Origin: Burkholderia lata
GTDB lineage: Bacteria; Pseudomonadota; Gammaproteobacteria; Burkholderiales; Burkholderiaceae
Assembly (NCBI RefSeq): GCF_902499335.1
Contig: NZ_CABVQK010000003.1
Span: 310,001-374,000 of the forward strand
Direction of reading: 5' to 3'
Length of the DNA stretch: 64,000 nt
Every line of letters begins with the position of its first letter. Positions within the stretch are counted from its first letter, which is position 1. Both the position numbers and the translations under genes were made by a program. Of this stretch, positions 46,691-56,315 are shown one piece after another. The notes under the pieces are model-generated. The model worked only from the letters and a program-made list of their open reading frames with translations. It was not told the DNA's origin and searched no databases.

Positions 46691-47230
46691 ATGCCGCCCG
46701 TCTCCTCCCCGCCCGTTCTCGATACACCGCGCCTCGTCCTCGAAGGCCATCCGCTCGGCGACTTCGAAGCGCTCGCCACGATGTGGACCGAGCCGAAGGT
46801 CGTCGAGCACATCTTCAACGGCGAGCCGTCCGCACCGCGCGACTCGTGGATGCGCATGCTCGCGTATCGCGGACTGTGGCCGCTGCTGGGCTATGGCTAC
46901 TGGGCGATTCGGGAAAAAGCATCGGGCCGCTATGTCGGCGATCTCGGCTTCGCCGATTTCCACCGGCTCATCGAGCCGTCGATTCGCGGCGTGCCGGAAG
47001 CCGGCTGGGCACTTGCGACGTGGGCGCACGGCAAGGGCTACGCGACCGAAGCGCTCGCGGCCGCGCTCGCGTGGCTCGACGGGCAGCAGCGGTTCGAGCG
47101 CAGCGTGTGCGTGATCGCGCCGACCAACGTTGCGTCGATCCGCGTGGCGGAGAAAGCCGGTTATGGCGAACCGATCCGGATCCGGTTCAACGACGCCGAC
47201 ACATTGCTGTTTTCGCGCGCGAGCCGGTAG
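46691..47230 (+). CDS. GNAT N-acetyltransferase (RimJ/RimL-like)
   Basis: A 179-residue acetyltransferase. TPRLVLEGHPLGDFEAL at the start and YWAIREKASGRYVGDLGF mark the Acetyltransf_3 type. The acetyl-CoA site is at ATWAHGKGYATEALAAALAW (the Q/R-x-x-G-x-G/A-like loop), and the end has NVASIRVAEKAGYG. RimJ/L-type proteins acetylate protein N-termini or small amines. It follows agaR by 33 bp in the same direction, so an amino-sugar role is possible but not supported by a known precedent here. Confidence 0.88.
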   Translation: MPPVSSPPVLDTPRLVLEGHPLGDFEALATMWTEPKVVEHIFNGEPSAPRDSWMRMLAYRGLWPLLGYGYWAIREKASGRYVGDLGFADFHRLIEPSIRGVPEAGWALATWAHGKGYATEALAAALAWLDGQQRFERSVCVIAPTNVASIRVAEKAGYGEPIRIRFNDADTLLFSRASR

Positions 47231-47298
47231 GCTGCGATGCTGCACCGGCTATCACGGGCGCGCCGCATCGGCATGCGGCGCCGGTGCGTCATCCCCGC

Positions 47299-47520
47299 TC
47301 ACTCCGTGACCGGCTCATAGAGACTGGTAAAGAGCCCGTTGTCCATCGGCCAACAGTTGCCACGCTCATCCAGCAATATCCAGTCGCCCGCCTGCACCGA
47401 ACGCCAGCCTTCCGGCGTGGCGACCGCCCGTCCGCCGTCGCGGGTTTCCACCCGATCGTGGTCGCCATCGACGAACCACCGTGTTGCATCGACATAACTG
47501 ATGCGTTTTCGAAATCGCAT
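47299..47520 (-). CDS. Small phage-like PGDYG-motif protein
   Basis: 73 residues. The pattern ISYVDATRWFVDGD, then AVATPEGWRSVQAGDWILLD and NCWPMDNGLFTSLYEPV, matches the small family common in phage and prophage genomes that has a P-G-D-Y/W-I motif (here QAGDWI) and ends in a YEPV segment. I chose the ATG at 47520 because the upstream open stretch is not conserved-looking. Function unknown. No other phage gene is adjacent. Confidence 0.55.
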   Translation of the reverse strand: MRFRKRISYVDATRWFVDGDHDRVETRDGGRAVATPEGWRSVQAGDWILLDERGNCWPMDNGLFTSLYEPVTE

Positions 47521-47606
47521 ACCGCCACCGAAACGTTGAGACCTGACCGGCCCTTCCGAAGACCTGTCCGCGTATTGAGCATGTGCGTCGCGACGGGACG
47601 TGAAAC

Positions 47607-47954
47607 TCACGAGAGCCACGAGGAGGATCGGGAGGCCACGGCGTCCGCCCCGGGCCACAGCGGCTGCGCGGCCAACGCGTTCGCCGCCAGACGGGTTTCA
47701 TGCAACGCCTTCCGGCCCTCTGCGACGAGTGCCTCCAGCGTTTCCCGTGCGGCGGTAGAGATCCGCAAATCGGTTTCCTGCATTCTCCCGATCGCCGCGT
47801 GGACCTCGTCGGGTTGATCGGGCACAAGCGTCGTCAGGAACCTTGAACGCGCTTCCGCGGCGCGGACGGCCTCGCTCCAGTCGGCGCGGGTAACCGCGAC
47901 TTCGATTGCGTTGGTGAGCACCTCGATACTGTGGACGACTTGCAACTGATCCAT
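47607..47954 (-). CDS. Hypothetical helical protein, FliT-like
   Basis: A 115-residue, almost entirely helical protein without Cys or a signal (MDQLQVVHSIEVLTNAIEVA, WSEAVRAAEARSRFL). The length and helical pattern resemble FliT-type flagellar chaperones or small regulatory bundles, but no decisive motif is present. It is followed on the same strand, after 86 bp, by the small PGDYG-like gene. No flagellar genes are in the window. Confidence 0.5.
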   Translation of the reverse strand: MDQLQVVHSIEVLTNAIEVAVTRADWSEAVRAAEARSRFLTTLVPDQPDEVHAAIGRMQETDLRISTAARETLEALVAEGRKALHETRLAANALAAQPLWPGADAVASRSSSWLS

Positions 47955-48547
47955 TTCGCATTCCTATTTGTCTGCCGTACCGCCAACAAGCTTTCGCATC
48001 GAAAGCCAGTGCCGCGTCAACACGGATCCGCACGCATACGAAGGCGGCAGTCGCGCGCCGAGTGCGGGCAACGGCGTGAATCGATCACTGCCTTCGTCTC
48101 TGCAGAGACTTCGACGACAGGACGGAAACGCGGCACGTCATGTTCCCGGCCAGTGGTGAGAATTGTAGGGAGCCATCTACGGCAGATCGTGTAATATTTC
48201 GTAATGATCTGTCGAGTAATCTTTACCTGGCCTGAATCGAATGGCGTCGCGGCGTCCACACCAGCCGATTTCCGCAAACGGATTTGCCCGAACTACGCCT
48301 GGTCGGGGTTCGCCGCCGGCCACGTGCCAGATATCGCGCTGAAGGATTTCGCCCGCTCATCGGGTCGTTCGTCGACGTTTGTTGCAGAACGGCAAAGATT
48401 TCCGCGCGGACGGGTTCGACGGACGATGCAGATTTCATCACATTCTGCCGGAATGTTTCGCAGTATCATCCGCGTCGCCTCGGCTACCACGCGTTCGGAC
48501 TGGGCCTAACCGCTCGCCATTTTCCCGTTTTGCCCCCTCGTTTAGCG
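47955..48547. other. Intergenic region upstream of the OmpR-type regulator
   Basis: About 590 bp. The centre (48,150-48,240) is AT-richer than the surroundings and probably holds promoters for the leftward small gene and the rightward regulator. No frame in it looks conserved, and I see no strong hairpin. Confidence 0.4.
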
Positions 48548-49258
48548 ATGCCCATCCGAATCCTGCTCGTCGAAGACGACGTCCAACTGTCCGCGCTGAT
48601 CGCAGACTATCTGCGCAAGCATCAGTACGACGTGGACACGCTGCTTGACGGCACCGACGCCGTGTCCACGATCGTCGCGCGTCGCCCCGACCTGGTGCTG
48701 CTCGACATCAATCTGCCGGGCAAGGACGGCTTCGAGATTTGCCGCGAGGCACGCATGCAGTACGACGGCATCGTCATCATGATGACGGCCCGTGACGAAC
48801 AGTTCGACGAGTTGCTCGGCCTGGAATTCGGCGCGGACGACTTTCTCCACAAACCGGTCGAGCCGCGCATCCTGCTCGCGCGGATCAAGGCCCACCTGCG
48901 ACGGATACGCATCCGCTCGGCCGACGTCGCACCGGCATCGCCCCATCGATTCGAGTTCGGCAAGTTTTCGATCGACCGGGCCGATCGCAAGGTTCGCCTT
49001 CCTGACGGTAGCGCGCCTCGCCTGACCTCAACCGAATTCGACCTGCTGTGGGCCCTTGCCTGCCGCGCCGGCGAGGTGGTCAGCCGGGAAGACCTGACGG
49101 TGCTGTTACGCGGGATCGAGTTCGACGGCTTCGACCGCTCGATCGACGGCCGCATCTCGAAGCTGCGCCGCAAGCTGTGTGATGACGTCACGGAGCCGAA
49201 GCGAATCAAGACGATTCGCTGCAAGGGCTATCAGTTCAGCAAGCACGCGTGGGAATGA
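48548..49258 (+). CDS. OmpR-family response regulator (orphan)
   Basis: A 236-residue regulator. Receiver domain: ILLVEDDVQLSALIADYLR (acidic pair about 10-11), phospho-Asp about residue 53 in DLVLLDINLPGKDGFE, Thr in IVIMMTARDE and Lys in DDFLHKPVEPRILLARIKAHLRR. The C-terminal winged helix has LTSTEFDLLWALACRAGEVVSREDL and the recognition helix DRSIDGRISKLRRKL, as in OmpR/RstA-type regulators. No histidine kinase gene is adjacent, since the next gene converges on it (22-bp gap). The start ATG at 48548 gives MPIRILLVEDD. Confidence 0.93.
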   Translation: MPIRILLVEDDVQLSALIADYLRKHQYDVDTLLDGTDAVSTIVARRPDLVLLDINLPGKDGFEICREARMQYDGIVIMMTARDEQFDELLGLEFGADDFLHKPVEPRILLARIKAHLRRIRIRSADVAPASPHRFEFGKFSIDRADRKVRLPDGSAPRLTSTEFDLLWALACRAGEVVSREDLTVLLRGIEFDGFDRSIDGRISKLRRKLCDDVTEPKRIKTIRCKGYQFSKHAWE

Positions 49259-49280
49259 CGCGACATGCAACCGCACACCG

Positions 49281-49763
49281 TCACGTGCCCTTCGTCTGCT
49301 CGCCGGGCGCGGTAACGGGCGTCTCCGGATCGCGCGCAAGCCCTTGCGCGAACACCTTCAAGCCTTCGAGCAACGGCGTCAACGCGTCCCACAGCGCTTC
49401 GTCGTGCAGGAGCCGGTAGGCGCCGCGCACGCCGGGGGCGACATGCTCGTGCTGCGCCGGTTGCCACGCGGCGACGTGGTGCAGCGCGTCGGCGGCCGCG
49501 AACACGGCCTTGCCGAATTGCTCGGGCGGAATGCGCGACAGCGCCATCAGCAGCACCGCGAGATTCTGCATGCCGCTCTGCATGCCCGGCTTGTCGAGCG
49601 CATCGACGAACGTGTCGGCCAGCCGCGCGTTCGCGCTGACGACCTCGCTCGCCAAGTGCAGGAATCCATGCCGGTGCAGGCTGCCGAGCAAGTGTTCGAG
49701 CGCATCGTGTGCGCCAGGCTCCGCGTGCGGCGGCGTCGTGTCGGGGGACTGAGGTTCGGTCAT
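49281..49763 (-). CDS. DUF1641 family protein
   Basis: A 160-residue soluble protein. HDALEHLLGSLHRHGFLHL, LADTFVDALDKPGMQSGMQNLAVLLMALSRI (in parts) and a Pro/Gly-rich tail match the DUF1641 family, which is often encoded beside sulfide-quinone or formate dehydrogenase genes. Here it is the last gene of the long ben/cat-headed leftward string, 37 bp after the YVTN gene. No function can be given. Confidence 0.7.
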   Translation of the reverse strand: MTEPQSPDTTPPHAEPGAHDALEHLLGSLHRHGFLHLASEVVSANARLADTFVDALDKPGMQSGMQNLAVLLMALSRIPPEQFGKAVFAAADALHHVAAWQPAQHEHVAPGVRGAYRLLHDEALWDALTPLLEGLKVFAQGLARDPETPVTAPGEQTKGT

Positions 49764-49800
49764 CGGCTTTCTCCGGTTGGGACGCCACGTGGCCGCCGCG

Positions 49801-50979
49801 CTATCGCATGTTTCCCGTATGGCCGAGCGAATAGCGCCCCGGCTGCGGCCACACGGTCAGGCCGTGCGGCTCCATGCCGACGGGAATCGACCGGACCGCG
49901 CCGCTCGTGGTGTCGATCGCGTAGACGACGTCATCGAAGCGGCCCGACAACCACAGCGTCTTGCCGTCCGCGCTGACGTTGCCCATGTCGGGGCTGCCGC
50001 CGCCGGGGATCGGCCAGGTCGCGACCACCTTGCGCGTCGCGAAATCGAGCACCGATACGCTGCCCTTGCCGTGGCGCGGCCCGTGGACATGATTGGAGCC
50101 GCGATTCGCGATATAGAGCTTCGTGCCGTCGCGGCTTGGATACAGCCCGTGCGTGCCGACGCCGGTGCGGATGAATCCGGCTTTCGTGAAGCCGTCGCCA
50201 TCGATGACGTATACGCCGTCTGCCATCATGTCGGCGACATAGAACACCTTGCCGTCCGGGGACACGCGGATGTCCTGCGGCATCCCCTTGCGGTCGAGTT
50301 CGAGGTAGCCGATCACCTTGCGGTTCACCAGGTCGATCTTCGCGAGCTTGCCGCCGAACTCGCACGTGAAGAGCGCATACCGGCCGTCGATCGAAAAGTC
50401 GGCATGGTTGATGCCCTTGCATTGCGGCACATCGAGGCTCGATTTCAGCGCCATCGTGTTCGGATCGCGGAAGTCGAGCCGTGCATGCGCCTCGGCCACC
50501 ACGATCGCCTCCTTGCCGTCGGGCGTGAAATACATGTTGTACGGATCGTCGACGCTCACTGCCTGGCCGGGCTTGCCCGTCTTCGGGTCGATCGGCGTCA
50601 GGCTGCCGTCGGTCCGCCCTTCCGCATTGTTCGCGACCCACAGTGTCTGCAGATCCCATGCCGGCACGACGTGCTGCGGACTGCGGCCGACCGCGAACCG
50701 GTCGACGACCTTGTACGTGGCCGGGTCGATCACATAGACGTCGTTCGATCTCAGGTTCGGCACGTAGATGCGCGGCAATACGCCCGCTACCGCCGCGCTC
50801 ATGCGGCCGGCCTGCGCCTCGCTGTACAGGTTGTCGGGGTTGATGACGGGCGGCATGCCGGGCACGGCCGCAACGGCGGACGCCGCGAGCGCGCCGTGAG
50901 CGCCGAAGCCGGCCAGCGCTGCCGCGATGACGATCGCGGGACAGAAGAAGCGGATGTGACGGCGAAAGCGCGGTTGCAT
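49801..50979 (-). CDS. Exported YVTN-type beta-propeller protein
   Basis: A 392-residue periplasmic or secreted protein. The signal peptide (FFCPAIVIAAALAGFGAHGALA) is followed by seven-bladed propeller repeats: YVPNLRSNDVYVIDPATYKV, VSPDGKVFYVADMMADGVYVID, PSRDGTKLYIANRGSNHV, VSADGKTLWLSGRFDDVVYAID. The repeats carry the Y-V-x-N and D-G-x-x-x-W/Y patterns of the YVTN/NHL class. An AGGGA Shine-Dalgarno precedes the ATG at 50979. It is likely a scaffold or ligand-binding protein. It lies between a DUF1641 gene and a creatininase-family gene in the same direction. Confidence 0.85.
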   Translation of the reverse strand: MQPRFRRHIRFFCPAIVIAAALAGFGAHGALAASAVAAVPGMPPVINPDNLYSEAQAGRMSAAVAGVLPRIYVPNLRSNDVYVIDPATYKVVDRFAVGRSPQHVVPAWDLQTLWVANNAEGRTDGSLTPIDPKTGKPGQAVSVDDPYNMYFTPDGKEAIVVAEAHARLDFRDPNTMALKSSLDVPQCKGINHADFSIDGRYALFTCEFGGKLAKIDLVNRKVIGYLELDRKGMPQDIRVSPDGKVFYVADMMADGVYVIDGDGFTKAGFIRTGVGTHGLYPSRDGTKLYIANRGSNHVHGPRHGKGSVSVLDFATRKVVATWPIPGGGSPDMGNVSADGKTLWLSGRFDDVVYAIDTTSGAVRSIPVGMEPHGLTVWPQPGRYSLGHTGNMR

Positions 50980-51040
50980 GACGATGTCCCTGTTCGATTG
51001 AATGGAACGACGGCAAAGGCGGCGCGATGGCAAGGCTGCG

Positions 51041-51853
51041 TCAGCGGCCGGCGATTTCCTTTCTGATCGCGTCGACGGTACGCGACACGATTGCGTCGGT
51101 GCCCAGCCGGCCGAGTTCGACGCTCGCATGACGCGGATCGCCGCCGTAGACGCCGTCGACGGCGCCGGGCTTCGCGGCATTGCGCAGCTTGTCGACCCTG
51201 ACCATGCGCGGCTCGACGGCCAGCAGCAGCGACGTATCGGCCAGCCCCGCGTGCGTGCCGATATCCGCGGCCGGCACGCCGTGCTCGCGCAGGATCTGGT
51301 CATATCCGTCGGAACTGGTGCCGTAATACGCGGCCGGCACGAACGCGCGCGCGCCCGTGCCGCCCCACGACTTGTTGAGCCGGGCGACCGACTGTCTGAT
51401 GTCGTTCTGGTAGCCGCCGTGGTCGCCGAGAAACACGATGTTCGTGAAACCATGGACCCGGAAGCTGTTGGCTGCGGACTCGAGGGTCTTTTCGAAGACG
51501 TCGTCGGGCACGGTGATCGTGCCCGGGAAGCGCATGTGCGACGTCGTCGGCGCATAGCCTCCCTCGGGCACATAGGCGATGACCGGCGCGACGATCGCGT
51601 TGCCGAGACCTTCCGCGATCCGCTCGGACAGCACCCTGACCCGCGCGTTGTGCTTGCCGAGCGCCACGTACGGCCCGCTTTGCTCGGTCGCGCCGACCGG
51701 AATCAGGATGGTGGTCTTGCCGGCCCGGATGCTGTCGCGCAGTTCGGTCCAGGTCATGTCTTCGAGCTGCACCGTTCCCGGCACCTGGGCGAGCGCGGTT
51801 TGCGCGACGGTGAAAGCGAGGGCGGCGAAGATGGCGCGTGGCAGGCATTTCAT
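51041..51853 (-). CDS. Exported creatininase-family amidohydrolase
   Basis: A 270-residue protein with a signal peptide (FAALAFTVAQTALAQ). The creatininase fold is clear: QLEDMTWTELRDSI, the metal-binding ILIPVGATEQSGPYVALGKHNAR (E and H ligands), GFTNIVFLGDHGGYQ (D, H) and GTHAGLADTSLLL. In cytosolic homologues the first motif is G-S-x-E-Q-H-G-P-H; here EQ-S-GP replaces EQHGP, so one usual His ligand is missing. The substrate is unknown and could be any cyclic amide or formamide-like compound. It sits in the ben/cat string, after the RidA gene. Confidence 0.82.
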   Translation of the reverse strand: MKCLPRAIFAALAFTVAQTALAQVPGTVQLEDMTWTELRDSIRAGKTTILIPVGATEQSGPYVALGKHNARVRVLSERIAEGLGNAIVAPVIAYVPEGGYAPTTSHMRFPGTITVPDDVFEKTLESAANSFRVHGFTNIVFLGDHGGYQNDIRQSVARLNKSWGGTGARAFVPAAYYGTSSDGYDQILREHGVPAADIGTHAGLADTSLLLAVEPRMVRVDKLRNAAKPGAVDGVYGGDPRHASVELGRLGTDAIVSRTVDAIRKEIAGR

Positions 51854-52032
51854 CGCGGATTCTCGACGGAAGGAAAGAGACGACGCTGCGTTCCCTCGCA
51901 CCATAAACGAACTCGTGCGACTTGTCGCTGACCGCGGCGCGACGATTGACGCCGAAGGTCGCGAGAAAGCCATTCGTCAGGATTCCGTCGTGCGTCGCGA
52001 AGTCTCGCGCGCCAGCACCTCGTTACCGCGAT

Positions 52033-52431
52033 TCACGCCGCCGACACGGCGACCGCCTTGATCTCGACGATATAGCCGGGCGCGCCGCCCAGCATGTGCG
52101 CACCGACCGCCGTCCACGCCGGCTTCGGGTGCGCATCGAGGTAGCGGTCGCGCACCTGCATGAACAGCGGCAGGTCGCGCATGTCGGTATGGAAGGTCGT
52201 CAGGTCGACCACGTCGCTGAACGTTGCGCCGGCGGCTTCCAGCACGTGCTTCAGGTTCTCGAATGCCTGCACGATCTGGGCTTCACGGCCTTCGACGAGT
52301 TGCATCGCCGCATCGCGGCCAATCTGGCCGGATACGTACAGCGTATCGCCGACCTTCAGGCCGGGCGCGTAGCCGATCTTCTCGTACACCGCTTCCATTC
52401 CCGCCGGAACGATGGCTTTGCGATCACGCAT
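52033..52431 (-). CDS. RidA-family protein
   Basis: A 132-residue RidA/YjgF-type protein. YEKIGYAPGLKVGDTLYVSGQIGRDA, QAFENLKHVLEAAGATFSDVVDLTTFHTDM (in parts) and the C-terminal GAPGYIVEIKAVAV are all typical. The Arg expected at the enamine/imine site (usually in a conserved R of the last strand) is not obvious, so canonical imine deaminase activity is uncertain. ATG 52431 has GGAG at good spacing; an upstream ATG at 52455 exists. Ninety bp after benD in the same direction. Confidence 0.88.
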   Translation of the reverse strand: MRDRKAIVPAGMEAVYEKIGYAPGLKVGDTLYVSGQIGRDAAMQLVEGREAQIVQAFENLKHVLEAAGATFSDVVDLTTFHTDMRDLPLFMQVRDRYLDAHPKPAWTAVGAHMLGGAPGYIVEIKAVAVSAA

Positions 52432-52521
52432 GGGAGGCTCCGTGGCCGGCTTCATCGCGCCGGCCGGTTGGTTGTCGATGAAATACGTTGAACACCTGCA
52501 AGCGGCGTTGTGATGCGCCGC

Positions 52522-53292
52522 TCAACCCGTATCGCCGCCCGCGACCGGCAGCACCGTGCCGGTGATGTAGCTCGCGTCGTCGGACGCGAGGAACAGGATC
52601 GGCGCGATCTGTTCGTCGAGGCTGCCGTAGCGCTTGAAGAACGTCGATTCCGTGACCTGGCGCACGGCTTCGCCCATCCACGCCTGTTCCTGTTCGCTGT
52701 CGCCGGCCGCGTTGCGCGGCACGCGGCGCGGCGGCGCGCTGGTGCCGCCCGGCGCGGTGGCCACGACCCGGATGTTGTGCTCCGCGTATTCCATCGCGAG
52801 CGCCGCCGTCAGCGCATTGACGCCGCCTTTCGCCGTCGAGTACGGCACACGGCGGATGCCGCGCGTCGCGTTCGACGAGATGTTGACGATCGTGCCGCCG
52901 CCGCGCGCGAGCAGGTGCGGCAACACCGCGTGGCACGTATAGAGCGTCGGCATCAGCGAGCGGCGGATTTCCGCATCGATCTGCGCCGGCTCGAATTCGG
53001 CGAACGGGCGCATGCGAATCGCGCCGCCGACGCCGTTGATCAGGATGTCGATGCCGCCGAACGTCTGCACCGCGTGTGCGACCGCCGCATGCGCACCTTC
53101 GTACGTTTCGAGATCGGCGACGAATCCGGCCGTCTCGCAACCGGCCGCTTCGGCCGCGACCTCGGCGACGAAATCCGCGCGATCGACGAACAGCACCCTG
53201 CCGCCTTCGGCCGCCGCGCGCAGCGCGACGCCGCGGCCGATGCCCTGCGCGGCGCCCGTGACGACGATGACCTTGCCAGAGAATCGTTGCAT
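52522..53292 (-). CDS. benD: 1,6-dihydroxycyclohexa-2,4-diene-1-carboxylate dehydrogenase
   Basis: A 256-residue SDR. NAD site VIVVTGAAQGIGRGVAL, NGVGG in place of NNAG, catalytic Ser in NISSNATRG and Y-x3-K in PYSTAKGGVNAL, then LFLASDDASYITGTVLPVAGG. It oxidises and decarboxylates the benzoate cis-diol to catechol. It is only two bases downstream of benC, so the pair is certainly co-transcribed with benAB. Confidence 0.95.
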   Translation of the reverse strand: MQRFSGKVIVVTGAAQGIGRGVALRAAAEGGRVLFVDRADFVAEVAAEAAGCETAGFVADLETYEGAHAAVAHAVQTFGGIDILINGVGGAIRMRPFAEFEPAQIDAEIRRSLMPTLYTCHAVLPHLLARGGGTIVNISSNATRGIRRVPYSTAKGGVNALTAALAMEYAEHNIRVVATAPGGTSAPPRRVPRNAAGDSEQEQAWMGEAVRQVTESTFFKRYGSLDEQIAPILFLASDDASYITGTVLPVAGGDTG

Positions 53293-53294
53293 GA

Positions 53295-54317
53295 TCACGC
53301 CGCCTTTGCCGTGACGTTGGGGGTGAACTTCTCGTAGTGGAAGCTGTTCGGCTTCACGCCTTCGTCGTCGAAGTACTTGCGCACCGCGTCGACCATCGGC
53401 GGCGGCCCGCACAGATACACGTCGACGTCGCCGTCGTTCAGCGCATCGGCCGGGATGTGCTGCGTGACCCAGCCCTTGCGTGGATGGCTCGACGCGGCAT
53501 CCGCGATGACCGTCGCGAAGCTGAAGTTCGGCAGTTTCGCCGCGTAGGCTTCGATCGCTTCGACCAGCACGAGATCGAGATCGCGCGTCACGCCGTAGAT
53601 CAGATGCACCTTGTGCTGCGACCCGGTGCGCACGAGCACCTCGAGCATCGACAGGAACGGCGCGAGCCCGGTGCCGCCTGCGAGGAACAGCAGCGGCCGC
53701 TGCACGTCGCGCAGGTAGAAGCTGCCGAGCGGCCCGTGCAGTTCCAGCGTGTCGCCGGGCTGCGCCGATTCGAGCCATGTGCTCATCACGCCGCCGGGAA
53801 TCTTCTTGATCAGGAAGCTGACCTTCGCGTCGGCCGGCGCCGACGAGAACGAGTACGAACGATGCTGGCCGCTCGCGGGCACGTCGATGTTCACGTACTG
53901 GCCCGGCAGGAAGACCGGCGCGGCCGCGCCGACGTCGAGTTCGAGCACGACGGCCGCATCGTTGTGCTGCTCGACCTTCGTGACCGTGGCGGCGAACCCG
54001 CTCTGGCCCGTCTTGCATGCGACCGACGACGTCGGCACCGCGATCACGCAATCGCTTTGCGGCACCATCTGGCAGGTCAGCACGAGGCCGCCGTCCTTTT
54101 CGTCTTCGGTGAGCGCGTCGTCGATGTAGTCGTCGCCGAGGTCGTAGCTGCCGCTTTCGGCGCGGCACTTGCAGGTGCCGCACACGCCGTCGGAACAATC
54201 CATCGGCAGGTTGATCTTCGCGCGGAAGGCCGCGTCGAGAACCTTCTCGCCGGCCTTGCAATCGATGAAGCGGGTTACCCCGTCCTCGAAATTCAGTGCA
54301 ATCTTGTAGCTGGACAT
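53295..54317 (-). CDS. benC: Benzoate 1,2-dioxygenase, electron-transfer component
   Basis: A 340-residue reductase. The plant-type [2Fe-2S] domain has four Cys in CSDGVCGTCKC plus a later Cys in VLTCQMVPQSDC. The FAD domain shows HRSYSFSSAP and the NAD domain GGTGLAPFLSML and VYLCGPPPMV. It moves electrons from NADH to BenAB. GGAGGTG precedes the ATG at 54317. Confidence 0.96.
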   Translation of the reverse strand: MSSYKIALNFEDGVTRFIDCKAGEKVLDAAFRAKINLPMDCSDGVCGTCKCRAESGSYDLGDDYIDDALTEDEKDGGLVLTCQMVPQSDCVIAVPTSSVACKTGQSGFAATVTKVEQHNDAAVVLELDVGAAAPVFLPGQYVNIDVPASGQHRSYSFSSAPADAKVSFLIKKIPGGVMSTWLESAQPGDTLELHGPLGSFYLRDVQRPLLFLAGGTGLAPFLSMLEVLVRTGSQHKVHLIYGVTRDLDLVLVEAIEAYAAKLPNFSFATVIADAASSHPRKGWVTQHIPADALNDGDVDVYLCGPPPMVDAVRKYFDDEGVKPNSFHYEKFTPNVTAKAA

Positions 54318-54357
54318 GGCGTCACCTCCACTTCCTTTCATGACAAAACAACGGGTG

Positions 54358-54846
54358 TCAGACGTGATAGACGTCGAGCACCTGCCGGATGTAGTCGTTC
54401 TTCAGCACGATCTTCTTGTACGAGATCAGCAGCTCATCGCCCGCACGGCGCAACGTGACGAACATCGTGCCGAAGAAGTGATCGGTCACGCGGTAGCGGT
54501 GGTTCAGCGTATGAAAGTTGTAGCGTACGTCCACCTCGCCGTCGCGTTCGGCCAGCACCTCGACATTCGTCACGTTGTGGCTGGTGCGCGGCTCGGGCGT
54601 CGATGCGCCGCTGCGCTCGGTCTTGATCCGGAACACGCGATCCTCGAGGCCGCCGCGGTCCGGGTAGTACATCAGCGAGATCTGGCTCTGGTGATCGTCG
54701 GTCGGCCGATCGTCGTCGTCCCACGCGGGCATCCAGTACGTGACGTCCTCCGTGTAGCAGGTCAGCCACTCGTCCCACTGGCGATCGTCGAGCAGGCGCG
54801 CTTCGCGATACAGCGCCGCGCAAATGGTCCGGTAATCGAAGCTCAT
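54358..54846 (-). CDS. benB: Benzoate 1,2-dioxygenase small subunit
   Basis: A 162-residue ring-hydroxylating dioxygenase beta subunit: [20 protein letters not shown] and [14 protein letters not shown] at the start, then [12 protein letters not shown] and [18 protein letters not shown]. It gives structural support to the BenA trimer. The ATG overlaps the benA stop (54843-54846). Confidence 0.96.
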   Translation of the reverse strand: MSFDYRTICAALYREARLLDDRQWDEWLTCYTEDVTYWMPAWDDDDRPTDDHQSQISLMYYPDRGGLEDRVFRIKTERSGASTPEPRTSHNVTNVEVLAERDGEVDVRYNFHTLNHRYRVTDHFFGTMFVTLRRAGDELLISYKKIVLKNDYIRQVLDVYHV

Positions 54847-56201
54847 GCTGCCACCTCCCCGCGTTCCTTCTTCAGCGCATCGCGCATCACATGCACCCAG
54901 TGTTCGTGCTGGCACACGAACAGCCCTTCATCCTCGCTGCGCTCGCCGGAAATGCGCGGGTTCAGCCCCATCTTCTTCGCGTTCTCGTCGGGCCCGTCGA
55001 CCCACAGCGGCGCGCCGCGTGACAGGTCGTTCCACATCGCCGTGATGCCCGCATAGCCGGCCTGGCATGCGCGGAACTCCTCGAGGTCGTCGGCCGTACC
55101 CATGCCGGTCACGTTGAAGAAATCCTCGTACTGGCGGATCCGCACCGTGCGGTCGGTCTCGCTCTCGCCCTTCGGCGCGAAGCAGAAGATCGTGACTTCG
55201 GTCTTGTCGACGCCGAGCGGCCGCACCACGCGGATCTGCGTGCTGAACTGGTCCATCAGGAACACGTTCGGGTACACGCACAGGTTGCGCGTCTGGTTGA
55301 CGATGAAGTCGGCCTGCACGTCGCCGACGCGCGCCTTGATCTCGTCACGGTGCTGGTACACCGGCCGCACTTCCGGGTTCATCGTCTGCGTCCACAGCAG
55401 GATGTGGCCGTTGTCGAACCCGTACACGCCTGCGACCGACTTGCTCCAGCTGTTCGCATCGACGGCCTTGGTGCCGTCTTCCTTGCGGCGGCCCATCGTC
55501 GCCGCGTAGTTCCAGTGCACGGTGCTGACGTGGTAGCCGTCGCAGCCGTTCTCCATCTGCATCTTCCAGTTGCCTTCGTAGATGTAGGACGAGTTGCCGC
55601 GCAGCACTTCGAGCCCGTTCGGCGCCTGGTCGACGATCTGGTCGATGATCACGCGCGCTTCGCCGAGATACTCTTCGAGCGGCAGCACGTCGGCGCTGAG
55701 GCTGCCGAACAGGAAGCCGCGATAGTTCGCGAAGCGCGCGACCTTCTTCAGGTCGTGCGTGCCGTGCGTGTTGAACTGCACCGGATACTCGGTCGTCTTC
55801 TCGTCCTTCACCTTCAGCAGCTTGCCGGTGTTCGAGAACGTCCAGCCGTGGAACGGGCACGTGAAGCTGCCCTTGTTGCCGTGCTTGCGGCGGCACAGCA
55901 TCGCGCCCTTGTGCGCGCAGGCATTGATCACCGCGTGCAGCTCGCCGGTCTTGTCGCGCGTGATCACGATCGGCTGGCGGCCGATCCACGTCGTGTAGTA
56001 ATCGTTGTTGGCCGGGATCTGGCTTTCGTGCGCCAGGTACACCCAGTTGCTCTCGAAGATGTGCTTCATCTCGAGCTCGTACAGCTCGGCGTTCGTGAAG
56101 ATGTCGCGGCGGCAGCGGAATACGCCTGCCTCCTTGTCGTCCTGCACGGCGGTGGCGAGCAGGTGATCCAGGTCGGTGGCTTGGTCGATCGTGGCGGACA
56201 T
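54843..56201 (-). CDS. benA: Benzoate 1,2-dioxygenase large subunit
   Basis: A 452-residue Rieske oxygenase. The Rieske cluster ligands are in [12 protein letters not shown] and [13 protein letters not shown] (C-x-H and C-x2-H), and the mononuclear iron site is [14 protein letters not shown]. It dihydroxylates benzoate with NADH and oxygen. GGAGGAG before the ATG at 56201 supports the start. It is separated from catA by 114 bp; a secondary promoter could lie there. Confidence 0.97.
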   Translation of the reverse strand: MSATIDQATDLDHLLATAVQDDKEAGVFRCRRDIFTNAELYELEMKHIFESNWVYLAHESQIPANNDYYTTWIGRQPIVITRDKTGELHAVINACAHKGAMLCRRKHGNKGSFTCPFHGWTFSNTGKLLKVKDEKTTEYPVQFNTHGTHDLKKVARFANYRGFLFGSLSADVLPLEEYLGEARVIIDQIVDQAPNGLEVLRGNSSYIYEGNWKMQMENGCDGYHVSTVHWNYAATMGRRKEDGTKAVDANSWSKSVAGVYGFDNGHILLWTQTMNPEVRPVYQHRDEIKARVGDVQADFIVNQTRNLCVYPNVFLMDQFSTQIRVVRPLGVDKTEVTIFCFAPKGESETDRTVRIRQYEDFFNVTGMGTADDLEEFRACQAGYAGITAMWNDLSRGAPLWVDGPDENAKKMGLNPRISGERSEDEGLFVCQHEHWVHVMRDALKKERGEVAA

Positions 56202-56315
56202 GTTGGCTCCTCCCATGCGCGTGCCGCGTCCTGCAAGCACGCTCGCATCGGTAATCGGTTGAATCTCGCGGGAACCCGGCCGGCGGCGGCGCATCCGCGC
56301 CGCGCCGGCGGGCGG

